Shown: positions 50,782 to 57,990 of the stretch, piece by piece
Layout: the number at the start of each line of letters is the position of its first letter
Numbering within the stretch: the stretch's first letter is position 1
Origin: Parapusillimonas sp013416435
GTDB taxonomy: Bacteria; Pseudomonadota; Gammaproteobacteria; Burkholderiales; Burkholderiaceae_B
DNA length: 64,000 bases
NCBI RefSeq assembly: GCF_052180245.1
Contig: NZ_CP197474.1
Span: forward strand, 2,108,001 to 2,172,000
Reading direction: 5' to 3'
Made by a program: the position numbers and the translations under genes
The notes under the pieces: generated by a model
What the model was told of the DNA's origin: nothing
What the model saw: only the letters and a program-made list of their open reading frames with translations
Databases searched by the model: none

Positions 50782-51501
50782 ATGATTGAACTGGGTGTAA
50801 ATATCGACCATGTCGCCACGTTGCGGCAGCAGCGTTTCACCTCTTATCCCGACCCGGTTCAGGCCGCTCTTCGCGCGGAAGATGCCGGCGCAGACCTCAT
50901 TACCCTGCATCTGCGCGAGGACCGTCGCCACATTCAAGATGCCGACGTAGCCGCGATCCGTCCCGTGCTGCGCACGCGCATGAACCTGGAATGCGCCGTT
51001 ACCCCCGAGATGCTTGGCATCGCCTGCCAAGTCCGTCCCCAGGATGTCTGCCTGGTGCCGGAAAAGCGCAGCGAGCTCACCACCGAGGGCGGCCTGGACG
51101 TCATCGGGCATTTCGATTCTGTGCGGCAAGCCGTTTCACAGCTGCATGACGCCGGCATCCGCGTCTCTTTGTTCATCGATCCCGAGGCCGATCAGATCGA
51201 CGCGGCCCAGCGCGCAGGGGCCACGGTCATCGAGCTTCACACCGGCGCGTATGCCGATGCGTCTGATGCATCGGCGGTTGAATTCGAACTCGCCCGGCTG
51301 CGCACCGGCGTCGCGGCCGGTGTTGCCGCAGGCCTGCGGGTGAACGCGGGCCATGGCCTGCATTACGAAAACGTTCAGGCCATATGCGCCATCCCCGGCA
51401 TTGCCGAGCTCAACATCGGCCATGCGATCGTGGCGCGCGCCGTATTCGACGGCTGGGAAAAAGCCGTCCGTGATATGAAAGCACTGCTCAGGAAAGGATG
51501 A
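50782..51501 (+). CDS. pdxJ: Pyridoxine 5'-phosphate synthase PdxJ
   Basis: A 239-residue TIM-barrel enzyme that condenses 3-amino-1-hydroxyacetone phosphate with deoxyxylulose phosphate to make vitamin B6. It starts MIELGVNIDHVATLRQQRF and has LITLHLREDRRHIQD and a late NIGHAIVARAVFDG, all typical. The ATG at 50782 marks the family N-terminus; GGAAGG lies about 12 nt upstream. acpS, often next, is absent; a nitroreductase gene overlaps its stop (ATGA). Confidence 0.97.
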   Translation: MIELGVNIDHVATLRQQRFTSYPDPVQAALRAEDAGADLITLHLREDRRHIQDADVAAIRPVLRTRMNLECAVTPEMLGIACQVRPQDVCLVPEKRSELTTEGGLDVIGHFDSVRQAVSQLHDAGIRVSLFIDPEADQIDAAQRAGATVIELHTGAYADASDASAVEFELARLRTGVAAGVAAGLRVNAGHGLHYENVQAICAIPGIAELNIGHAIVARAVFDGWEKAVRDMKALLRKG

Positions 51502-52082
51502 AGATGTCGTTCGTAGCCCCTATCGATTACCTCCATACCCGTTTTTCGGTCAAGTTCGTCCAGCAGCCCGGCCCTTCGGACGAAGACCTCGACAAGATCT
51601 TCAGGGCGGCGATGACGGCGCCCGACCACGGCAGGCTCCGGCCATGGCGTTTCGCCTTGATCAGGGGCAATGCCATTGCGCGACTGGGCGAGCTGGCCAT
51701 CTCGTCGATCAAGGCGGCCGGCCTGCCCCTTGCACCCGAGAAGGAAAACACCACGCGGCGCTGGCTCGACAAGGTTCCCTTGCTGATTGCCGTCGCCTGC
51801 CGGCTCGACCACACCAATACCAAGATTCCTGAACACGAACGCATGCTCGCCACTGGCGCGGCGGTCGGCAATATCCTCAATGCCGCCCATATGCTGGGCT
51901 ACAGCGCGTTCTGGAGCACCGGACTGGGCACTTATGTGGATACGGTGGCCGAGGCCCTCGGGTTCGACGCCCTCGATTACCGCTTCATGGGCTTCGTCGC
52001 CATCGGCACCCCCATCCAGTCCATGGCACCGCCCGAAAGGCCGGATTACCGCCAGTTCGTCACCGAGTGGACAGGAGTCTGA
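51498..52082 (+). CDS. Nitroreductase family protein (YdjA-like)
   Basis: A 194-residue flavin-dependent reductase. The FMN-binding Arg region is HTRFSVKFVQQPGP (a divergent RRSVR), followed by APDHGRLRPWRFALIRG, which is characteristic of the compact YdjA group, and a late VAIGTP. The ATG at 51498 overlaps the pdxJ stop; a second ATG at 51504 is also possible. Natural substrate unknown. The flavoprotein disulfide reductase follows after 23 nt. Confidence 0.88.
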   Translation: MKMSFVAPIDYLHTRFSVKFVQQPGPSDEDLDKIFRAAMTAPDHGRLRPWRFALIRGNAIARLGELAISSIKAAGLPLAPEKENTTRRWLDKVPLLIAVACRLDHTNTKIPEHERMLATGAAVGNILNAAHMLGYSAFWSTGLGTYVDTVAEALGFDALDYRFMGFVAIGTPIQSMAPPERPDYRQFVTEWTGV

Positions 52083-52105
52083 CGCTCGTCCAGCAAGGAG
52101 CCATC

Positions 52106-53542
52106 ATGAAACGCATCAACACCGACGTTGCCATCATCGGTGCGGGAACCGCTGGCCTGACGGCCTATCGGGCGGTCAAGACCGCGGGATTGCGGGCCGT
52201 ACTGATCGAAAGCGGCCCTTATGGCACCACGTGCGCCCGGGTGGGCTGCATGCCGTCCAAGCTCTTGATTGCCGCCGCAGATGCCGCGCACGGGACAGCA
52301 ACGGCGGCGGATTTCGGGGTGCACATCGACGGCGAAGTGCGCATCGACGGCCGCGAGATCATGGAAAGAGTCAAGCGCGAACGTGACCGCTTCGTCGGTT
52401 TCGTGCTGGAAAGCGTGGACAATATTCCTGACGCCGACAAGGTCCGCGGCCACGCGAAATTCCTGTCCGCCACCGAGCTGCAGATTGACGACCATACCGT
52501 TGTCCATGCCGAACGCACAGTCATCGCTACCGGCTCTTCGCCTGTGGTGCCGAAGGAATACAAGAAGATCGGCGACCGGGCCATTGTCAATGACGACGTG
52601 TTCGCCTGGGACGACCTTCCGCGCAGCGTGATGGTCGTGGGTGCCGGGGTCATCGGCCTTGAATTGGGCCAAGCCTTGTCCCGTCTGGGCGTGCGCACCC
52701 GCATCGTGAGCCGCGGGGAGGGCATAGCGGGGCTCAGCGATCCAGTGGTCCGGGACAGCCTGCGCGCGGCTTTGCAGGCCGAACTGAGCCTGCAGACCAG
52801 TACCCGCGTGCTTGGCGTCGAACGTATTGGCGATGAGGTCGAAGTCCGCTACCAGGAAGAAGGCCAGGCCGAACGCACGGAGCGCTTCGATTACATACTG
52901 CTGGCCACCGGCCGCAGTCCCAACCTCGATCTGGACCTCGCCAAGACCGGGGCGAAGCTGAACGAGAAAGGGATGCCCGATTACGATCCGGACACCTTGC
53001 AGGTGGCCGATCTGCCGCTCTTCATCGCCGGCGACGTCAACGGCGTGCTGCCGCTGCTGCACGAAGCGGCCGACGACGGCCACATCGCGGGCAGTAATGC
53101 GGCGGCGTATCCTGACGTCAAGCCGGGCAAGCGCCGTGCACCGATGGCGGTGGTGTTTTCCGATCCGCAGGTCGCTGCGGTGGGGGTGCGTTTCCGTGAT
53201 CTTCCCCAACAAGGCGTGGCCGTCGGCGAAGTCGACTTCAATGGGCAAGGGCGGTCGCGCATCATGCTCAAGAATCGGGGCAAGCTGCGCGTATATGCCG
53301 GCCATGCCGACGGCAGGTTGCTGGGCGCCGAAATGGCGGGTCCCGCCATGGAGCACATTGCCCACTTGCTGGCATGGGCCATACAGAAGAAACTGACCAT
53401 TCCGGAAATGCTGGCGATGCCCTTCTACCATCCGGTGGTGGAAGAGGGACTGCGGACGGCGTTGCGGCATGCGGCGATGGAGCTCAAGGCGGCAGAGCTC
53501 GAGCGTGTCAGCGAGGGCGAGCAGGCGGTCAACAACGCTTGA
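52106..53542 (+). CDS. Dihydrolipoyl dehydrogenase-like flavoprotein
   Basis: A 478-residue pyridine-nucleotide disulfide oxidoreductase. The FAD site is VAIIGAGTAGLTAYR, the redox pair TTCARVGCMPSK (Cys-x4-Cys), the NAD site MVVGAGVIGLELGQAL, and the C-terminal base FYHPVVEEG (His-Glu). The redox loop differs from the common E3 form (GGTCLNVGCIPSK), so this may not be the E3 of the pyruvate complex; no 2-oxoacid dehydrogenase genes are adjacent. AAGGAG precedes the ATG at 52106. Confidence 0.88.
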   Translation: MKRINTDVAIIGAGTAGLTAYRAVKTAGLRAVLIESGPYGTTCARVGCMPSKLLIAAADAAHGTATAADFGVHIDGEVRIDGREIMERVKRERDRFVGFVLESVDNIPDADKVRGHAKFLSATELQIDDHTVVHAERTVIATGSSPVVPKEYKKIGDRAIVNDDVFAWDDLPRSVMVVGAGVIGLELGQALSRLGVRTRIVSRGEGIAGLSDPVVRDSLRAALQAELSLQTSTRVLGVERIGDEVEVRYQEEGQAERTERFDYILLATGRSPNLDLDLAKTGAKLNEKGMPDYDPDTLQVADLPLFIAGDVNGVLPLLHEAADDGHIAGSNAAAYPDVKPGKRRAPMAVVFSDPQVAAVGVRFRDLPQQGVAVGEVDFNGQGRSRIMLKNRGKLRVYAGHADGRLLGAEMAGPAMEHIAHLLAWAIQKKLTIPEMLAMPFYHPVVEEGLRTALRHAAMELKAAELERVSEGEQAVNNA

Positions 53543-53556
53543 TAGAGGATCAGGTC

Positions 53557-53656
53557 GGGGTCAGACCCTATAGGGTCTGACCCCTCCGCCTCTTTTATCG
53601 GGTCAGACCCCGCCGCCCGGTCTTTGATGGGGTCAGACCCTATAGGGTCTGACCCC
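53557..53656. repeat. Palindromic repeat cluster O (28-bp TATA-loop subtype)
   Basis: Copies at 53557-53584 and 53629-53656 have shortened arms (GGGGTCAGACCC and GGGTCTGACCCC) around TATA, so each is a perfect 28-bp palindrome. A half arm lies at 53600-53611. This subtype is seen only here. The gap is convergent between the flavoprotein and sco1. Confidence 0.97.
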
Positions 53657-53671
53657 TCAAAACCCTCAAAA

Positions 53672-54268
53672 TCATCCCTGCGCCAAAAGGCGCTTGACGC
53701 CTTCGCTCAGCACCTCCACCGACTCGGTGTCCGCCGCCAGCATGCGGGCGCGTCCCTGGCCGTCGAATATATACACGCCGCGGCTGTGCGCGACTTCGTA
53801 GTTGTCGGGGTTGTCCTTGCTGGGCTTGGCGATCTGGTATGCCACGCGGTAGCGGCGGGCGACATCGGCCACTTGCTTCTCGGTGCCGGTCAGGCCGATG
53901 GCGTTGCTGTCGAATGCGTTGACATAGGCTTGCAGGATTTCCGGCGTGTCGCGATGCGGATCCACGCTGACGAACAGGATGCGTACTTTCGACGCGTCGT
54001 CGCCCAGCGTTTCCAGCACTTGCGACAATTGCGCCATGGTGGTGGGGCAGATGTCGGGGCAACTGGCATAGCCGAAGAACATCATGACGGTCTTGCCCTT
54101 GAAGTCGTCCTGCGTGATGGTTTTCTCGCCTGGGCCGACCAATGTGAAACGGAGATCGGGCAGGAAGCCGCGCACGTTGTGCAGCGCGGTCTCGGCGGAA
54201 GCGAACGGAGCGAAGGCGAGCAGGAGGGCGGCCCCAAGGGCCGCGATGGCGCGAAACAATGTAGACAT
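53672..54268 (-). CDS. SCO1/SenC family copper chaperone
   Basis: A 198-residue periplasmic thioredoxin-fold protein. A signal peptide (AALGAALLLAFAPFASA) precedes the copper site CPDIC (in FFGYASCPDICPTTM) and the distal His in VAHSRGVYIFDG. It delivers copper to cytochrome oxidase subunit II or maintains its Cys pair. Start 54268 (MSTLFRAIAAL) gives a normal signal peptide; the ATG at 54313 adds 15 unlikely residues. prlC is upstream on the same strand. No oxidase genes are in view. Confidence 0.94.
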   Translation of the reverse strand: MSTLFRAIAALGAALLLAFAPFASAETALHNVRGFLPDLRFTLVGPGEKTITQDDFKGKTVMMFFGYASCPDICPTTMAQLSQVLETLGDDASKVRILFVSVDPHRDTPEILQAYVNAFDSNAIGLTGTEKQVADVARRYRVAYQIAKPSKDNPDNYEVAHSRGVYIFDGQGRARMLAADTESVEVLSEGVKRLLAQG

Positions 54269-54320
54269 GGCAGTAATGCGAAAACAGATTGCGGCGGGAT
54301 GGCCTGAGGCCATTATAGGT

Positions 54321-56375
54321 CTATTCCCCCAGCCCGCTATGGCGCAGCAAGGCGTCGATGCTGGGCGCCCGGCCGCGAAATGCCGCGAAGGACTCGCTTG
54401 CGGGGCGGGATCCGCCGACCGCGAGGATCTCTTTCAGGAAGCGCCGGCCGGTAAGCGGATCCAGCGTATCGCCGGCACCGGATGCCGCGCCTTCCTCGAA
54501 GGCCGCGTAGGCGTCCGCCGAGAGGACCTCCGCCCATTTGTAGCTGTAATAGCCCGCGCCGTAGCCGCCCGCGAACAAGTGCGAAAAGTTGTGGGGAAAG
54601 CGATGCCAGGCCGGTGGGAACAGAACGGCGACCTCCTTGCGGACTTCGTTCAGGGCTTCCAGTACCAGTTGGATCGACAAGCCATGCGCCTGATGGTGAA
54701 TGTTCATGTCGAAGAGAGAGAACTCGATCTGGCGCAGCATCTGCATGCCGCTCTGGAAGTTCTTGGCGGCTCGTAGCTTGTCGTACAGCGCACGAGGCAA
54801 GGATACGCCCGTGTCGACGTGCGCGCTCAGGGAAGTGACGACGCCCCATTCCCAGCAGAAGTTTTCCATGAACTGGGAAGGCAGTTCGATGGCATCCCAT
54901 TCCACGCTGGAAAATGCCGCCGAACCCAGGTCGTCGACCTCGGACAGCAAAGCATGCAACGCGTGTCCGCTTTCATGGAACAGGGTGATGACGTCGTCGT
55001 GGGTCAGCAGCGCGGGCCTACCGTTCTGGCCTTTCGAGAAATTGCAGGTCAGATAGACCACCGGCGTACGGACGGCGCCATGCCGCGCGCGCCGGTTGCG
55101 TTCGCCGTCCACCCATGCGCCGCCTTGCTTACCTTGCCGGGCATACAGGTCCAGATACAGGATGCCCAGGATCTCGCCTGCCGCGGACAGCACTTCGTAC
55201 GCCTTGGCGTCCGGATGCCAGGTCGGTGCGTCGCTGGCGCGCAGGCGGATGCCGAACAGCTTTTCCACCACCTGGAACAAACCTTGCAGCACCTGCGGCT
55301 CGGTGAAGTACTGTTTGACTTCATCTTCGGAATAGTCGTAGCGCTCTTCGCGCAAACGCTCTGATACGAATGCGACATCCCAGGGCTGAAGCTCGTCCAG
55401 CGCCAATCGGTCGCGGGCAAATTCGCGCAGCTCTTGCAGATCGCGCATGGCGTAAGGCTTGGCTTTCCGGGCCAATTGACGCAGGAAATCCAGTACCTGG
55501 CCCGCGTCGTCGGCCATGCGCGTTTCGAGCCGCAGCTCTGCGTAGCTGGCATAGCCCAGCAGCGCCGCTTCCTCGGCGCGCAAGGCCAGGAGCTGTTCGA
55601 TGAGCGGCGAGTTGTCCAGCTTGGCGTCGCCGTGCTCGGAGGCTATGGTCGCGTAAGCGCGGTACATTTCCTGCCGCAAGGAGCGGTCCGTCGCGTATTG
55701 CATCACGGGCAGGTAGCAAGGCATCTTGAGCACCAGCTTCCAACCTTCCTTCCCGTCTTCCCGCGCGGCTGCCTTGGCCGCGTCGACGACGTCGGGGGGC
55801 AGGCCATCCAGCCTGGAGGCATCATCGACGTACAGAGACCATCCGTCCACCGAGTCCAGGACGTTTTCGGAGAACTTCTGGGACGCCTGCGCCTGCTGGT
55901 CCGAGATCGCGGCGTAGCGCTCGCGATCGGCGCCTTCGAGTTCGACGCCGCTGAGCCGGAAGTCGCGGAGGGCGAGATCGATGATGCGCCGGCGCGCCGG
56001 TGCCAGGTCTTTGAAGGCGTCCGAGGCGCGCAGGCGCTTGTATTGCGCATACAGGCCCGTGTGCAGACCCGACCAGGTGGAGAACTCGGTGATGAGCGGC
56101 AGGCACTGGTTATAGGCGGCCCGCAGTTCCGGTGTGTTGACCACCGCATTCAGATGCCCCGCGACCGACCAGCTGCGCCATAGCTTCTCGCCCGCGTCAT
56201 CCAGCGGCTCGACGATGTCGGCCCAGGTGGCGGGAAGGGCTGGGTCGGCGGCCCGTTCCACCGCAGAGCGGGCTTCCTCGATGAGGGTTCTGATCGCCGG
56301 CTCGATGTGCGCAGGGGAGATGGACGAATAGTCGATCAACGCCTCGATCGGCGCCAGAAGGGGATTTTGTGTCAT
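54321..56375 (-). CDS. prlC: Oligopeptidase A (M3 metallopeptidase)
   Basis: A 684-residue cytoplasmic zinc oligopeptidase that degrades short peptides, including signal-peptide fragments. The zinc motif is HESGH in TLFHESGHALHALLSE, with the downstream Glu in VEWDAIELPSQFMEN. The YNCNFS-like segment (YLTCNFSKGQNG) is typical. Full length. It sits upstream of sco1 and downstream of folD on the same strand; repeats lie between it and folD. Confidence 0.96.
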   Translation of the reverse strand: MTQNPLLAPIEALIDYSSISPAHIEPAIRTLIEEARSAVERAADPALPATWADIVEPLDDAGEKLWRSWSVAGHLNAVVNTPELRAAYNQCLPLITEFSTWSGLHTGLYAQYKRLRASDAFKDLAPARRRIIDLALRDFRLSGVELEGADRERYAAISDQQAQASQKFSENVLDSVDGWSLYVDDASRLDGLPPDVVDAAKAAAREDGKEGWKLVLKMPCYLPVMQYATDRSLRQEMYRAYATIASEHGDAKLDNSPLIEQLLALRAEEAALLGYASYAELRLETRMADDAGQVLDFLRQLARKAKPYAMRDLQELREFARDRLALDELQPWDVAFVSERLREERYDYSEDEVKQYFTEPQVLQGLFQVVEKLFGIRLRASDAPTWHPDAKAYEVLSAAGEILGILYLDLYARQGKQGGAWVDGERNRRARHGAVRTPVVYLTCNFSKGQNGRPALLTHDDVITLFHESGHALHALLSEVDDLGSAAFSSVEWDAIELPSQFMENFCWEWGVVTSLSAHVDTGVSLPRALYDKLRAAKNFQSGMQMLRQIEFSLFDMNIHHQAHGLSIQLVLEALNEVRKEVAVLFPPAWHRFPHNFSHLFAGGYGAGYYSYKWAEVLSADAYAAFEEGAASGAGDTLDPLTGRRFLKEILAVGGSRPASESFAAFRGRAPSIDALLRHSGLGE

Positions 56376-56432
56376 GTGAATCTAGGGCTGTTAAGGTCGG
56401 AGGCGGGGTCATACCCTGGGGTTGGCAGAGGC

Positions 56433-56517
56433 GGGGTCAGACCCCATACGGGGTCTGACCCCTGGGTTGCCCTGGGTTGGCAGAGGTGGGGTCAGACCCC
56501 TTATGGGGTCTGACCCC
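56433..56517. repeat. Palindromic repeat cluster P (2 copies)
   Basis: Copies are 56433-56462 and 56488-56517, each preceded by GGTTGGCAGAG (56420-56430 and 56475-56485), giving a 55-nt duplicated unit. A decayed arm lies at 56405-56417. The second copy encodes the end of FolD and its TAA stop, which falls in the loop. The gap is tandem on the minus strand. Confidence 0.96.
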
Positions 56518-57367
56518 CGGCTGCGCTGCGCTCTGCGGCTTCCAGGGTGTTGACGAGCAGCATGGCGATGGTCATGGGTCCGACGCCGCCGGGCACGGGA
56601 GTGATCGCGCCGGCGACCTTGCTGGCGGACTCGAACTCGACGTCGCCGACCAGCTTGCCGGATTCGTTGCGATTGATGCCCACATCGATAACGGTGGCGC
56701 CCGGCTTGATCATGTCGCCGGTGACCATGCCGGGCTTGCCGGTGGCGACCACCAGCACATCGGCGCGGCGGGTCTGGGCGCCCAGGTCGCGCGTCTTGGA
56801 ATTGCAAAGCGTGACGGTTGCGCCGGCTGCAAGCATCAGCATGGCCATGGGTTTGCCGACGATGTTGCTGGCGCCGACCACGACGGCTTCGGCGCCCCAC
56901 AGGGAAACGTTCTCGGATTCCAGCATCTTCATGACGCCGTAGGGCGTGCAAGGACGAAAGAGCGGTTGCCCCGTCATGAGCAGGCCGGCATTGCTGACAT
57001 GGAAACCGTCGACGTCTTTTTCCGCGGCGATCGTTTCGATGACTTTGCCGGCATTCATGTGGGCGGGCAGGGGAAGCTGCACGAGTATGCCGTGGACGTC
57101 CGGATCGTCGTTGAGTCCGCGCACGACATCCAGCAATTGTTCTTCCGGAATGTCGGCGGGCAGGCGTATCACTTGGGAATACAGCCCGGCCTTCTCGCAG
57201 GCCGCGGCCTTGTTGCGCACGTACACATGGGAGGCGGGGTCGTCGCCCACGAGCACCACGGCCAGGCCGGGGGTGACGCCGCGTTGCTTCAAGACCTGAA
57301 CGCGTTGGCCGACTTCGGCCTTGATCTTGTCGGACAGCGCCTTGCCGTCGATGAGGCGTGCGGTCAT
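56501..57367 (-). CDS. folD: Methylenetetrahydrofolate dehydrogenase/cyclohydrolase FolD
   Basis: A 288-residue bifunctional enzyme interconverting methylene-, methenyl- and formyl-tetrahydrofolate with NADP. Landmarks are DDPASHVYVRNKAAACEKAG (catalytic Tyr and Lys), VQLPLPAHMN, the NADP loop VVGASNIVGKPMAML, and PVPGGVGPMTIAMLL. The last five residues GGQTP and the TAA come from a palindromic repeat. Its ATG overlaps the stop of the response regulator gene (ATGA), an odd coupling of folate metabolism to a two-component pair. Confidence 0.97.
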   Translation of the reverse strand: MTARLIDGKALSDKIKAEVGQRVQVLKQRGVTPGLAVVLVGDDPASHVYVRNKAAACEKAGLYSQVIRLPADIPEEQLLDVVRGLNDDPDVHGILVQLPLPAHMNAGKVIETIAAEKDVDGFHVSNAGLLMTGQPLFRPCTPYGVMKMLESENVSLWGAEAVVVGASNIVGKPMAMLMLAAGATVTLCNSKTRDLGAQTRRADVLVVATGKPGMVTGDMIKPGATVIDVGINRNESGKLVGDVEFESASKVAGAITPVPGGVGPMTIAMLLVNTLEAAERSAAGGQTP

Positions 57368-57990
57368 GCTGTACCTTCTGCTTTGGTGAGCGCGATCTTC
57401 ATGAGATCGGCCACGGTGGTGACTTCGAGTTTTTCCATGATATTGGCGCGATGCGCTTCAACGGTCTTGATGCTGATGTTGAGATCGCCGGCGATCTGCT
57501 TGTTCAGCCGGCCGGCGACGATGCGCTCGAGCACTTGCTGTTCGCGCGCGGTAAGGCGGCTGAGGATGGCTTCGTGATTCTTCTGGGCCTGGGCTTGGCT
57601 GACGCGTTCGCTGGCCTGTTCGAGCATGCGTGCGACGATGTTGCGCAAGTCCGTTTCGTTGAACGGTTTTTCAAGGAAATCGATTGCGCCTTTCTTCATG
57701 GTGGAAACGGCCATGGGGACGTCGCCGTGGCCGGTGATGAAGACAATGGGCAAGGGCGCTTTGCGCGCGATCAGGGCTTCCTGGAGTTCGAGGCCGCTCA
57801 TGCCGGGCATGCGGACGTCGGCAATGAGCACGCCTACCTGGTCGGGCTCGTAGGCATTTAGGAATTCTTCTGCACCACTGAAGCTGCGGACACGGTAGCC
57901 GTTGGCTTCGAGCAGCCAGCGCAATGAATCACGTACGGCTTCGTCATCATCGACGATGAATATTGTTTGCGGTGCTTGGGGTGTGGTCAT
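57364..57990 (-). CDS. FixJ/NarL-type response regulator
   Basis: A 208-residue regulator. The receiver domain (1-125) has FIVDDDEAVRDSL, the phosphorylation site Asp58 in LIADVRMPGMSG, and the switch residues in FITGHGDVPMAV and GAIDFLEKPF. A LuxR-type helix-turn-helix (about 140-205) has LTAREQQVLERIVAGRLNKQIA. It is of FixJ type. Its start overlaps the kinase stop by 4 nt; it is the cognate partner. Targets are unknown, and the divergent aceEF operon is an obvious candidate. Confidence 0.95.
   Translation of the reverse strand: MTTPQAPQTIFIVDDDEAVRDSLRWLLEANGYRVRSFSGAEEFLNAYEPDQVGVLIADVRMPGMSGLELQEALIARKAPLPIVFITGHGDVPMAVSTMKKGAIDFLEKPFNETDLRNIVARMLEQASERVSQAQAQKNHEAILSRLTAREQQVLERIVAGRLNKQIAGDLNISIKTVEAHRANIMEKLEVTTVADLMKIALTKAEGTA

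Noticed and set aside
52046..53470. 474-codon frame antisense to the flavoprotein
   Set aside because: Antisense shadow with no motif; the plus strand has FAD, NAD and redox-Cys sites.
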